A DNA stretch of 64,000 bases from Myroides albus (GTDB lineage Bacteria; Bacteroidota; Bacteroidia; Flavobacteriales; Flavobacteriaceae), in assembly GCF_009711045.1 (NCBI RefSeq), contig NZ_WMJX01000004.1, forward strand, positions 87,413 through 151,412, given 5' to 3'. Both the position numbers and the translations under genes were made by a program. The notes under the pieces are model-generated. The model had not been told where the DNA came from and ran no database searches. It saw nothing but the letters and a program-made list of their open reading frames with translations. This document shows, piece after piece, positions 47,940-56,431 of the stretch (position 1 is the stretch's first letter; the number at the start of each line of letters is the position of its first letter).

Positions 47940-48140
47940 ATGAAAACAAGAGCAATGTTCGATTACGCACGTTTAGTTTTAGAAAATGTTAGTTTCGATC
48001 CTAAGTTGTTTTATAAGGAACTAAGAAAAGCCATCAACCATTTATTACCTTATGATGTAGAACAACTATCGAATTGGGTAAATGGATATGTACAAGATAA
48101 ACCAGAGCTACATGATTCATTAAATTTAATAAACGCATAA
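47940..48140 (+). CDS. 66-aa conserved small protein, copy 1
   Basis: A 66-residue soluble protein without signal peptide or known domain: short helices, central block LENVSFDPKLFYKEL and LLPYDVEQLSNWVNGYV. It is 68% identical (45 of 66) to a second copy 260 bases downstream, and each copy has its own terminator. Conservation at third codon positions in the central block suggests recent duplication or strong constraint. It recalls small stress-linked proteins of Flavobacteriia, but I cannot name a family. Confidence 0.8.
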   Translation: MKTRAMFDYARLVLENVSFDPKLFYKELRKAINHLLPYDVEQLSNWVNGYVQDKPELHDSLNLINA

Positions 48141-48144
48141 TATT

Positions 48145-48175
48145 AAAAAGCACTTCGCATGAAGTGCTTTTTTTA
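48145..48175 (+). terminator. Terminator after copy 1
   Basis: A perfect 12-base stem AAAAAGCACTTC with GAAGTGCTTTTT, loop GCAT and a T-run, 5 bases after the stop codon. Confidence 0.92.
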
Positions 48176-48399
48176 TTTTTGTTGCGAATTCATACTGATT
48201 CATTAGCTTGATATCGGTTTTGAGATAACAATAAAGAATATTAACGCAATAGTTTATTATTTATTGTTCTTTTTAGATTGAAAAAAGATAATATTTTGTT
48301 TAGTTATTAAAATTTTATTAATTTTTATTTGAATAGTATATAATAAATAATTAAATGCTTAAGTTTATAGTATAATAAAAAACACTAAATGTATAAAGA

Positions 48400-48600
48400 A
48401 TGAAATCACTTAATATGTTTGAGTTTGCTAGAACAATTTTAGAAAATGTAAGTTTCGATCCTCAGTTGTTTTACAAAGAGCTTCAAAAAGCAATTAAACA
48501 ATTGTTACCATATGATGTGGATCAATTAACGAGTTGGGTATCAGGTTATGTAAAAGAAAAACCTGAACTACAAGGTTCATTAAAATTAATTAACGTTTAA
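48400..48600 (+). CDS. 66-aa conserved small protein, copy 2
   Basis: The second paralogue: same length, same stop position, with LENVSFDPQLFYKEL and LLPYDVDQLTSWVSGYV. The spacer between the two copies is very AT-rich and includes no other gene. Each copy ends in its own hairpin, so they are probably separately transcribed, perhaps under different conditions. Confidence 0.8.
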   Translation: MKSLNMFEFARTILENVSFDPQLFYKELQKAIKQLLPYDVDQLTSWVSGYVKEKPELQGSLKLINV

Positions 48601-48607
48601 AATATGC

Positions 48608-48640
48608 AAGCATCCCTTGAATTGGGATGCTTTTTTTATC
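48608..48640 (+). terminator. Terminator after copy 2
   Basis: A 9-base stem AAGCATCCC with GGGATGCTT, loop TTGAATT and a T-run, 8 bases after the stop codon. Confidence 0.9.
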
Positions 48641-48753
48641 GTTATTTCAAAGCTCTAATTCGTTTTTTAGAGTTGGTAAAAGAATTCATAAGGTTGGTTA
48701 TTGATAGATTAAATCCCTTGCTTTGTTGTCATAGTAGGGGATTTTTATTAAGG

Positions 48754-51700
48754 CTAATTTGTTTTGAACTTCATGCGATGTCTGGGTAAATTGATCTCAG
48801 TTACTTTAGGATAGGCAGCGCGATTGGTACCACTGAAATCTTCTTTTAAGATTTGCTGTGATTGACTACTTTTTTCATCCTCATAATGATAGCGTGGATC
48901 ATTTATAAAAGGCATTTTTGCCATTTTTACTATTTGGATAGAAGGGAAGTGATACTCTACTTCGACTCTACCAAGTAGTAAATAACAGCCTCCTCCTTGA
49001 AAGGGGTATTGCTGTAAACTATCGGGAAAGTGTATAGTGTCAAAGTAATCTCCATTACAATCAATCCAAGTACCAAAATACATAGTCCCTTTACTTGTAG
49101 GTACGTGTTTTCTCGCAATGAGATAGGCTAACATACGCACTGTTGTTTTATGGTGTTTCATGAGGTCTTGCACCATTACATCTCCTCTAAATTTTGTTTT
49201 TAATAGGTCAAAGGGAGTGCATGAGATACTAAATCCCAATAGTTCTATCTCGTCAAAAGCATCTTCGTAAACGGAGCGTTCCAGTACGGGGAAGTTATAC
49301 TCTTGTATTGGCTCTTGAAGCAAAGTTAGTGTTTGTGGTTGTTTGGGATGTGCAAAAAGTAATCTGGCCTGTATGAGTAATTCATTTTTTTGTTTGCCAA
49401 AACTGTGGAAAGCTCCAATAAATATCAATTTTTGTAGGGATTCTATTCCAATATCTACCCGCTGTGTGAAATCAGCTAAAGAAGTGAAATCGCCTTTACA
49501 TGCTCGTTCGTGTAGTATGGCCTGTATTAACTCTGTATTGATACCTTGAATAAACATAAAGCCCAAATAAATGGTCTTGCCTTGTATAGTGGCCTCCATA
49601 TCGCTGTGGTTTACACAAGGTGGTAGGATAGTGGCTCCAGACATTTTGGCCTCGTGTACATAGACTTCTGTGCGATAAAAGCCTCCTTGATTGTTAATCA
49701 CAGCGGTAATAAACTCCAAGGGATAGTACACTTTCAAGTACAAGCTTTGGTAGCTTTCTATAGCATAGGAAGCAGAATGTGCTTTGCAAAAAGAATATCC
49801 TGCAAAAGATTCGATTTGACGGTAAATTTCCTCACTTAGTTCTCTTGGGTGCCCTTTGTCCAAGCAACATTCGAAGAATCGCTCTTTGATTGAAGTAAGT
49901 GCGTCTTTGCAGCGCGTCTTTCCACTCATTGCCCTACGCAGTATATCGCCATCTGCGGCAGGTAAACCAGCGTAATGTAATGCAATTTTGATTACGTCTT
50001 CTTGGTAAACCATAATGCCGTAGGTCTCTGCTAATTGCTGTTGGAATACAGGGTGGAAGTATTCAAAGCCTGTTGGGTGGTTATGTCTATAGATGTATTC
50101 TTGCATCATTCCACTTTGTGCTACTCCTGGCCTTATAATAGATGAGGCTGCGACAAGTACTTTGTAGTTGTCGCATTTTAATCGTCTCAGTAGCCCTCTC
50201 ATGGCTGGGCTTTCAATGTAAAAACAACCTATTGTATGACCTCTTTGCAAATAGTCATTGCAGTTTATTTCGTCTTTTGATATAGCAATATTTCTAATAT
50301 CCAGGTTAATACCTTGATTGGCTTTAATCAGCATGACTGCATCGTTAATATGACCTATTCCTCGCTGGCTCAGAATGTCGAATTTGTCAAAGCCAACCAT
50401 TTCAGCAATATGCATATCAAATTGTGCTACAGCAAATCCTTTGGGTGGATAATCCAAAGCTGTATAGTTTGTCATAGGCGTTTCTGAAATTAGAACTCCA
50501 CAAGGGTGCATAGTACGTTGATTGGGGAAGCCTTCCAACATTTGACCATAACGGTGAATGAGTTTTACAATGCTGTTTGGCTCATGTTGCTCAAGTGTAT
50601 GGCGAGTCAGGCTGTCTAACTCTTCTTTGGGTAGTCCGTAAACTTTACCTATTTCGCGTATAATTGAGCGGTATTTAAAGGTGGAGATCGCTCCACAGAA
50701 AGCTACGTATTCCGATCCATAGCGTTTAAATATATAGGCTAATATAATATCCCTGTCTCTCCACGACCAATCGATGTCAAAATCAGGTGGTGATTTTCTG
50801 TTTTCATTGAGAAAACGCTCAAAGTATAAATCCAGTTCTAAAGGACATACATTGGTAATGCCCAAACAATATCCAATGATACTATTGGCTCCGCTACCTC
50901 TACCGATATGCATAAACCCCATGCTATTGCTATATCTGATAATGTCCCAAGTAATTAAAAAGTACCCAGCAAAGTTTAGTTGATCTACTACCTTGAGCTC
51001 TTTTTCTATGCGCTGTTTTGCCTCTTGATGATCTTGTCCATAGATGTGTTTCATCCCTTGATAAGTGAGTTGGGTCAACAGTTCCATATCCGTTTTTTTA
51101 CTTTGGGTATAGTGTTGCTTATTTCGCGGCTTATGCAATTCAAATTCATAGTTACAAGTATCGATGATTACCTTTGTATTTTCGACAATCACTGGATAAT
51201 CTGCAAAGTGACTTATCAGTTCAGACTCCAAGATAAAAGTATCTGTTGTACAGGCGCAATCTTCTGGAGCTAATTTAGACAGTAAGGTATTTTTGTCTAT
51301 TGCTCTTAGAATTTGATGCACAGTAAATTCATCTTCACTGTGGTGATTAACACTGTGAAGGACAACCATTTTATCTATCTTTTGTTTCCATTTGTTTTGG
51401 TAGAGTAGGTTTACCTGATGATTAGTAATGCCGATATACTCTTGCTTATTTAATTGATTGGGTACATTGTCAAGGGGATAGATAACAATACAATGTTCAA
51501 ATATTGGAGCAAATTCAGGTAAAGGGGCCTTTGATTTATTGTAGGCTGTTCTAAAGGAGCTTATCTCAGCTATGGCTCTTATCTCTTTTGCTAAAATAAT
51601 ATATAAAAGTCCTCGATTATCTCTAAACTCCATTCCTACAAGGGGCTTTATTTTGGCCTGCTCGCATAGGGTGACAAAGTCATAAATACCATTAAAGGTG

Positions 51701-51816
51701 TCAATGTCTGTTAGGGCAATAGCGCTTGCTTGGTGTATTTGGGCTTGCTTGACAAGTTGGTCTAAAGGCAGCATACCGTAGCGCAGACTGTAATATGAAT
51801 GACAGTTTAAAAACAT
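48754..51816 (-). CDS. DnaE2-like DNA polymerase III alpha (mutasome)
   Basis: A 1020-residue C-family polymerase, shorter than replicative DnaE1 and of the DnaE2/ImuC size. The PHP domain (about 1-200) begins FLNCHSYYSLRYGML, where the first His of the usual HxH is Asn4. Catalytic aspartates are in PPDFDIDWSWRDRD and VGFDKFDIL; HPCGVLI and GMMQEYIYRHNH belong to the palm/thumb. The tail has an OB-fold-like region. It follows a Y-family polymerase gene by 32 bases, so the pair is a translesion-synthesis cassette. Confidence 0.9.
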   Translation of the reverse strand: MFLNCHSYYSLRYGMLPLDQLVKQAQIHQASAIALTDIDTFNGIYDFVTLCEQAKIKPLVGMEFRDNRGLLYIILAKEIRAIAEISSFRTAYNKSKAPLPEFAPIFEHCIVIYPLDNVPNQLNKQEYIGITNHQVNLLYQNKWKQKIDKMVVLHSVNHHSEDEFTVHQILRAIDKNTLLSKLAPEDCACTTDTFILESELISHFADYPVIVENTKVIIDTCNYEFELHKPRNKQHYTQSKKTDMELLTQLTYQGMKHIYGQDHQEAKQRIEKELKVVDQLNFAGYFLITWDIIRYSNSMGFMHIGRGSGANSIIGYCLGITNVCPLELDLYFERFLNENRKSPPDFDIDWSWRDRDIILAYIFKRYGSEYVAFCGAISTFKYRSIIREIGKVYGLPKEELDSLTRHTLEQHEPNSIVKLIHRYGQMLEGFPNQRTMHPCGVLISETPMTNYTALDYPPKGFAVAQFDMHIAEMVGFDKFDILSQRGIGHINDAVMLIKANQGINLDIRNIAISKDEINCNDYLQRGHTIGCFYIESPAMRGLLRRLKCDNYKVLVAASSIIRPGVAQSGMMQEYIYRHNHPTGFEYFHPVFQQQLAETYGIMVYQEDVIKIALHYAGLPAADGDILRRAMSGKTRCKDALTSIKERFFECCLDKGHPRELSEEIYRQIESFAGYSFCKAHSASYAIESYQSLYLKVYYPLEFITAVINNQGGFYRTEVYVHEAKMSGATILPPCVNHSDMEATIQGKTIYLGFMFIQGINTELIQAILHERACKGDFTSLADFTQRVDIGIESLQKLIFIGAFHSFGKQKNELLIQARLLFAHPKQPQTLTLLQEPIQEYNFPVLERSVYEDAFDEIELLGFSISCTPFDLLKTKFRGDVMVQDLMKHHKTTVRMLAYLIARKHVPTSKGTMYFGTWIDCNGDYFDTIHFPDSLQQYPFQGGGCYLLLGRVEVEYHFPSIQIVKMAKMPFINDPRYHYEDEKSSQSQQILKEDFSGTNRAAYPKVTEINLPRHRMKFKTN

Positions 51817-51848
51817 AGTTTTTAATAGTGAGAATTAATGTGTGTTTG

Positions 51849-53045
51849 CTATTTGTCGATTATCTGTTTGATCTGCTTTTCTCTGTGCTTTAAGTTTGCG
51901 GCTGCACAACGAGTTACAGCATCTATTCCATATCTCTTTTTCATTTTGTCCATAGCCTGATACAACGCCATGAGCTCTTGGGTGTCTTCAAATAAATCTA
52001 TTTGATAGGTTCCTCTAACTAGTCCGCTAAACTGAATGCCAATTAGTCGAAGCCTCATTCTCCTGAGGTATAAGCGGTCGAATAATTCATAGACAAGTTG
52101 ACTTAGGGTGTGATCAGCACAAGTATAGGTAACTCTTTTTTGTTTTGTTTCGGTATCGAAATTTGCATATCGAATTTTCACTGTAATCACTGAAGTAAGC
52201 CATTGCTCTGTTCTGAGTTGAAAAGCCAATTTCTCAACCATCCCCAATAAAATGGATTTGATTAAGACAATATCAATTGTATCTTGATCAAAAGTGTGTT
52301 CTGTCGATATAGACTTGCGTTCTCTATACGGCTCTACAGGGGTAAGGTCAATTCCATTGGCTTTTTTCCATATATCTACACCGTTTTTCCCGAGCATCTG
52401 CTGCAAGACTTGTATAGGCATTTCCGATAGTGTTTTGATATTTCGTATTCCTATTCTGGACAAAGTAGTATAAGTAACCTCGCCAAGCATGGGAATCTTG
52501 CGAATCGACAAAGGGTTGAGAAAAGGTCGAACTTGTAAAGAGGGAATGCTCAATGCTCCCATGGGTTTGGCCTGACCAGTTCCAATTTTAGAAACTGTTT
52601 TGTTGATCGATAAAGCATAACTCAGGGGAAGCCCAGACTCTTTTTTTATTTTTTCAATCAGTTCACTTGTCCATTTATACGTCCCAAAAAAGCGGTCCAT
52701 TCCCGTGAGATCCAGGTAAAATTCATCTATACTTGCCTTTTCAACAACGGGAGCCTGCTCGCAGATAATATCCGTTATTAAGTGGGACATATTGGAGTAG
52801 AGTTGCATATCTCCTTTTATGATTTTGGCTTGAGGACACAGTTTCATCGCCATGCGAATAGGCATAGCAGAACGCACGCCAAAATAACGAGCTTCATAGG
52901 AGCAACTCGCAACTACACCGCGATCGCCTCCTCCAATAATAATGGGAAGCCCATTGAGAGAGGAGTCCTGTAAACGCTCACAAGAGACAAAGAAAGTATC
53001 TAAATCTAAATGTGCTATTGCCCGATCCATTTTAATGAAGTTCAA
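51849..53045 (-). CDS. Y-family DNA polymerase (UmuC/DinB-like)
   Basis: A 398-residue translesion polymerase; ATG at 53030 (residue 6) is an alternative start. Catalytic carboxylates are kept: Asp14 (AHLDLDTFFVSCE) and Asp107-Glu108 (VEKASIDEFYLDL), so it is an active polymerase and not a catalytically dead ImuB. A beta-clamp motif QIDLF lies at 348-352. Gene order is Y-family then dnaE2-like on one transcript, opposite an XRE-S24 regulator. Together they look like an SOS-type mutagenesis unit. Confidence 0.92.
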   Translation of the reverse strand: MNFIKMDRAIAHLDLDTFFVSCERLQDSSLNGLPIIIGGGDRGVVASCSYEARYFGVRSAMPIRMAMKLCPQAKIIKGDMQLYSNMSHLITDIICEQAPVVEKASIDEFYLDLTGMDRFFGTYKWTSELIEKIKKESGLPLSYALSINKTVSKIGTGQAKPMGALSIPSLQVRPFLNPLSIRKIPMLGEVTYTTLSRIGIRNIKTLSEMPIQVLQQMLGKNGVDIWKKANGIDLTPVEPYRERKSISTEHTFDQDTIDIVLIKSILLGMVEKLAFQLRTEQWLTSVITVKIRYANFDTETKQKRVTYTCADHTLSQLVYELFDRLYLRRMRLRLIGIQFSGLVRGTYQIDLFEDTQELMALYQAMDKMKKRYGIDAVTRCAAANLKHREKQIKQIIDK

Positions 53046-53061
53046 AATTTATTAAACGAAA

Positions 53062-53080
53062 TTACTATATATGTTAGCAA
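53062..53080. promoter_or_regulatory. Operator 1 (XRE-S24 candidate site)
   Basis: TTACTA-N7-TAGCAA, an imperfect palindrome (one mismatch) sharing its form with operator 2. It overlaps the expected -33 region of the regulator's promoter and the promoter region of the polymerase operon. Confidence 0.6.
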
Positions 53081-53087
53081 TATTTAT

Positions 53088-53095
53088 TATATTTG
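53088..53095 (+). promoter_or_regulatory. -7 element of the XRE-S24 gene
   Basis: TATATTTG matches TAnnTTTG, between the two palindromes. The predicted leader is only about 10-15 bases long. Confidence 0.55.
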
Positions 53096-53114
53096 ATGCT
53101 ATAAATAGTAGCAA
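53096..53114. promoter_or_regulatory. Operator 2 (XRE-S24 candidate site)
   Basis: ATGCTA-N7-TAGCAA. The shared pattern TTGCTA-N7-TAGCAA occurs twice, 34 bases apart centre to centre. This copy abuts the ATG of the regulator and covers the predicted transcription start. Confidence 0.6.
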
Positions 53115-53888
53115 ATGTCATTTTTAGCAGATAACATCCGGTATTTGAGAGCACAGAAAAGTATGTCACAACAAAAGGTGGCAGACGAATTAGTAATTAC
53201 ACGTGCTCGTTATTCGAAATATGAAGAGGGAGCCTCTGAGCCACCTTTGGAAGTATTGTTGCGCATCTCTCGTTTTTTTCACGTGAGTGTCGATCTTATG
53301 ATTTCGGTAGATTTGCGCAAAGTTCCTATGCAAGATTTATTAAAGCTTGAGGATAATCGTATTTTGTTGCCTATTATGGTGGATTCTACCACAGGGAATA
53401 ACTATATAGAGATTATTCCTCATAAAGCTCGAGCTGGATACCTTACAGGATATGCGGACCCTGAGTTTATTCAGAATTTGGAGCAAATATCTCTTCCTTT
53501 TCTTAGAGAGGGAAAATATAGGGCTTTTCCCATAGAGGGGGATTCGATGCCTCCTCATCAAGAGGGGTCTTTTATCATTGGAAGTTATATTGAGCGTTTA
53601 AGCGATGTTAGGGACGGTAGAACTTACATTGTGATAACAGCTAATGAAGGAGTGGTGTATAAGCGCGTGTATCGCATAGATGAAGAAACTTTCGAGTTGC
53701 ACTCAGACAATACCTTCTATGAGCCTTATACTGTAAAGGCTTATGATATTATTGAAATTTGGGAATATGCTTGTAGTATCGCCACTCAGGAATTTAAGCC
53801 AGAGGATTTAGAGGAACCAGATACCAAGGCTATGTTTAAAGAAATTCGATATATGTTACACAATATCGCCAGTCATGTAAAGAGGTAA
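53115..53888 (+). CDS. LexA-like XRE-S24 repressor
   Basis: A 257-residue regulator with an XRE helix-turn-helix (about 7-60, SQQKVADELVITRARYSKYE) and a C-terminal S24 peptidase domain. The catalytic pair is Ser144 (IEGDSMPP) and Lys183 (VVYKRVY), 39 residues apart as in LexA-type enzymes. An Ala107-Gly108 bond (HKARAGYL) sits 37 residues before the serine, where LexA is cleaved. It is divergent from the two polymerase genes and probably represses both itself and them until damage-induced self-cleavage. RecA dependence is inferred. Confidence 0.9.
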   Translation: MSFLADNIRYLRAQKSMSQQKVADELVITRARYSKYEEGASEPPLEVLLRISRFFHVSVDLMISVDLRKVPMQDLLKLEDNRILLPIMVDSTTGNNYIEIIPHKARAGYLTGYADPEFIQNLEQISLPFLREGKYRAFPIEGDSMPPHQEGSFIIGSYIERLSDVRDGRTYIVITANEGVVYKRVYRIDEETFELHSDNTFYEPYTVKAYDIIEIWEYACSIATQEFKPEDLEEPDTKAMFKEIRYMLHNIASHVKR

Positions 53889-53922
53889 AGACTATCTTAA
53901 CTGTTAGTCTACAGTAAATAGT

Positions 53923-53965
53923 AAGCGTTTAAAAGAGCAGTATGGTTCTTTTAAACGCTTTTTTT
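53923..53965 (+). terminator. Terminator after the XRE-S24 gene
   Basis: A 14-base stem AAGCGTTTAAAAGA with TCTTTTAAACGCTT, followed by a T-run. Confidence 0.9.
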
Positions 53966-54076
53966 GATCTGTTTAAAACTAACAATAAGGGATGTGAATT
54001 GTGGATTAATTAAAAAAATCACTCATTTGTAGGTGAATTTTATTACTTTGCACGCCTTAAATAAAACAACAAATAA

Positions 54077-54928
54077 ATGAATTTAGCTGTGATGGTATGG
54101 GACGTTGATCCTGAGATATTCAAAATAGGAAGTGTTCCAATTAGATATTATGGAGTATTGTTTGCTTTGGGGTTGATTCTGGGGTACACTGCTGTAAAAA
54201 CAGTATTTAATAAAGAGAAGATAGATATTAAATACCTGGATAAACTGCTTATTTATATTATAGTGGGGACGGTAGCTGGAGCGCGTTTAGGACATTGTTT
54301 GTTCTATGATTTTGAATATTATAAGAATCATATATTAGAAATTTTTATTCCTTTTCAGGAGATTAATGGTTCTTATACTTTTGTTGGTTTTCAAGGACTT
54401 GCGAGTCATGGGGGAGCAATTGGAGTGTTGTTGGCTATTTACTTGTTTTGTAGAAAGTACAAAGTAGGAGTGTTTTGGGTTTTGGACCGCATTGCTTTAG
54501 GCGTGCCAATTGCGGGTGCGTTTATTCGCTTTGGAAACTTTATGAATTCTGAGATATACGGAAAGCCAACAAGTGGAACATGGGGTGTTATTTTTGCCCA
54601 AGACGATATGATTGCCCGTCATCCCACTCAGCTCTATGAGGCATTGGGTTATTTGCTTAGCTGTGTGTTTTTGTGGGTATTGTACAAGAGCAATAAGGTA
54701 AAATCAAACGGAGTTATCTTTAGTTGGTTTTTAATATTGATGTTTACAACGCGTTTTGTATTGGAGTTCTTCAAAGAAAATCAAGTCGAATTCGAACAAG
54801 ATATGCTGCTTAATATGGGACAATGGCTTAGTATTCCCTTTATTGTTATCGGGGCAGGGCTGTTGATTTTCCAAAGTAAGCTAAAGGGAGTAAGCGAGTT
54901 TGATCCTCGAAATTTGAAAGTAGAGTAG
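54077..54928 (+). CDS. lgt: Prolipoprotein diacylglyceryl transferase
   Basis: A 283-residue inner-membrane enzyme that transfers diacylglycerol to the lipobox cysteine; it serves the lipoproteins seen in this window. Seven hydrophobic helices are visible. Motifs include RYYGVLFALGLILGY (with the conserved Arg-Tyr), GARLGHCLFYD, GLASHGGAIG (catalytic-His loop) and RFGNFMNSEIYG. Ends in the usual charged tail. The next gene is convergent. Confidence 0.96.
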   Translation: MNLAVMVWDVDPEIFKIGSVPIRYYGVLFALGLILGYTAVKTVFNKEKIDIKYLDKLLIYIIVGTVAGARLGHCLFYDFEYYKNHILEIFIPFQEINGSYTFVGFQGLASHGGAIGVLLAIYLFCRKYKVGVFWVLDRIALGVPIAGAFIRFGNFMNSEIYGKPTSGTWGVIFAQDDMIARHPTQLYEALGYLLSCVFLWVLYKSNKVKSNGVIFSWFLILMFTTRFVLEFFKENQVEFEQDMLLNMGQWLSIPFIVIGAGLLIFQSKLKGVSEFDPRNLKVE

Positions 54929-54952
54929 TTTACTTTTTCTATATGGTCAAAT

Positions 54953-54988
54953 AAAAAACGCTTAGGGGATAACCTCTAAGCGTTTTTT
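54953..54988. terminator. Bidirectional terminator, lgt / dehydrogenase
   Basis: A 13-base perfect stem AAAAAACGCTTAG with CTAAGCGTTTTTT, extended by GGG/CCT, with T-runs on both strands. Confidence 0.9.
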
Positions 54989-55002
54989 GTCTATTATTGA
55001 AT

Positions 55003-56067
55003 TTATCTATTGATATCAATAAGAATTTTTACCTGTTCAGGATTGCTTACTAAAGCTTCAAAACCTTGGTCTACAATCTGGTCTAATGCAATTTTGTTAG
55101 TTACTAATTTCTCTACTTGCATGCGGCCTGAATCAATTAAGTTGATTACCTCTGGGAATATATTTCTATAAGCAATAACTCCTTTAACAGTGACCTCTCT
55201 TAGTACTTGGTCCAAAGCATTGTGTTGTACTGGTTTTCCAAATAAAGCTACTAATACAGCAGTACCTCCATTGCGAGTAGAAGCAATCCCTGTGTTATAA
55301 GAGGCTTGTACACCTGCGCAGTCTAAGAATACGTTTACTCCTAAGCCCGCTGTTAATTCCTTAATTTTCGCAGGTAGATTATCTTCTGTGGCATTAAACA
55401 CATGAGTAGCTCCGATTTCTTTTGCCTTTTCTAAACGCTTTTGAGCAACATCAGTGACAATAACAGTTGATGCTCCTGCCGCTAAAGCCGCTTGAGCACA
55501 TAATAGTCCAATTGGTCCGGCTCCTGAGATAAGAACAGTTTGTCCTACTTTTAATCCACTTTGAAGTACAGCATATACAGCCACAGCTGCTGGCTCTACT
55601 AATGCTCCTTGTTCAAAGGACATTGTATCAGGAATCTTGTGTACCATATAATCTTCTACTACCACGTAGTTTGCAAATCCGCCGTTGCCAGCTAATCCAA
55701 TAAAACCTAAGTGTTCTCCTAAGTTGTATTCTCCTGAGGCTACAAATGGGCTGTCAAAGTTTTTGTAAATTGGTTCAACAACAACGCGATCTCCTTTTTT
55801 TAGATTTGTCACGCCTTGTCCTACTTCTTCGATAATTCCTGAAAACTCATGCCCAAGTGTTGTCACCCCTTGGTGTCCGTTTAAAGGGTATGGCTTGTCA
55901 AAGGGGATAAGTTGAGGCCCATGTACGTATTCGTGTAAGTCAGATCCACAAATCCCAGCATATTGAACGGCAATTTTTACTTGTCCTTTTGCAGGAGTGG
56001 GGATGTCGATAGTTTCCACGCGGATGTCTTTTGCTGCATACCAACGTGCTGCTTTCATAGTTGCCAT
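55003..56067 (-). CDS. Zinc-dependent (butanediol-type) alcohol dehydrogenase
   Basis: A 354-residue medium-chain dehydrogenase of the (R,R)-butanediol/sorbitol group. Catalytic zinc ligands Cys40 (GICGSDLHE), His73-Glu74 (GHEF) and the Glu in ALVEPAAVA are in place, as is the Rossmann motif SGAGPIGLLCAQAALAAGAS. However the segment VEPIYKNFDSPFVASGEYN, then LGEHLGFIG, has none of the four cysteines that normally hold the structural zinc. Product assignment to acetoin/2,3-butanediol is from the family resemblance only. Confidence 0.85.
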   Translation of the reverse strand: MATMKAARWYAAKDIRVETIDIPTPAKGQVKIAVQYAGICGSDLHEYVHGPQLIPFDKPYPLNGHQGVTTLGHEFSGIIEEVGQGVTNLKKGDRVVVEPIYKNFDSPFVASGEYNLGEHLGFIGLAGNGGFANYVVVEDYMVHKIPDTMSFEQGALVEPAAVAVYAVLQSGLKVGQTVLISGAGPIGLLCAQAALAAGASTVIVTDVAQKRLEKAKEIGATHVFNATEDNLPAKIKELTAGLGVNVFLDCAGVQASYNTGIASTRNGGTAVLVALFGKPVQHNALDQVLREVTVKGVIAYRNIFPEVINLIDSGRMQVEKLVTNKIALDQIVDQGFEALVSNPEQVKILIDINR

Positions 56068-56094
56068 AGTATAAATCTTTTTTTATGTCTTGTC

Positions 56095-56102
56095 CAAATT
56101 TA
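56095..56102 (-). promoter_or_regulatory. -7 element of the dehydrogenase gene
   Basis: Read on the minus strand, TAAATTTG matches TAnnTTTG, 28 bases before the start codon. Confidence 0.5.
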
Positions 56103-56402
56103 CTGTAAAGACAATTTATTTTTAGTTTTTAAAAGTTAAAATAGAAGAAAAAAGTATATTGATTAACATTGTTTGTATTTGTTAACTTTTAAAAAAAGAC
56201 AAGATTAGACTTTGTTTAAGAATAAGAGGATATAACTGTGCATCTGAATTGTATTTTAAGGTGTTATTTACTTATTTTACAACATAAATTACTTTTGTTG
56301 GTAATTGTTTTTTTTATTGTGTTAATCTGAAGGTTAGGTTTATCTTTTGTGTAAACAAAGTGTTATTGATATAATAAAGTATTAATAATGGCAATAACTA
56401 CT

Positions 56403-56410
56403 TAGCTTTG
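56403..56410 (+). promoter_or_regulatory. -7 element for the broken ORF
   Basis: TAGCTTTG, matching TAnnTTTG, lies 21 bases before ATG 56432. It argues that the real start of the following gene is 56432 and not the TTG at 56517. Confidence 0.45.
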
Positions 56411-56431
56411 TAGCTTTAAACTGACTTTAAA

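Larger units (their letters stand above)
56068..56431. other. Divergent intergenic region
   Basis: 364 AT-rich bases between the dehydrogenase (minus) and a broken gene (plus). It holds the promoters of both; nothing else is recognised. Confidence 0.5.

Noticed and set aside
48604..48789. Short plus-strand open frame after the second 66-aa gene
   Set aside because: It starts inside a terminator hairpin and overlaps the 3' end of the DnaE2-like gene on the other strand. Composition is not gene-like.
50980..51273. 97-aa hydrophobic open frame on the plus strand inside the dnaE2-like gene
   Set aside because: It lies antisense to a conserved polymerase region with full motif coverage; its hydrophobicity is the usual result of antisense frames in AT-rich genes.
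51849..53045. ImuB (inactive Y-family homologue)
   Set aside because: Asp14, Asp107 and Glu108 are intact, so it should be a working polymerase.
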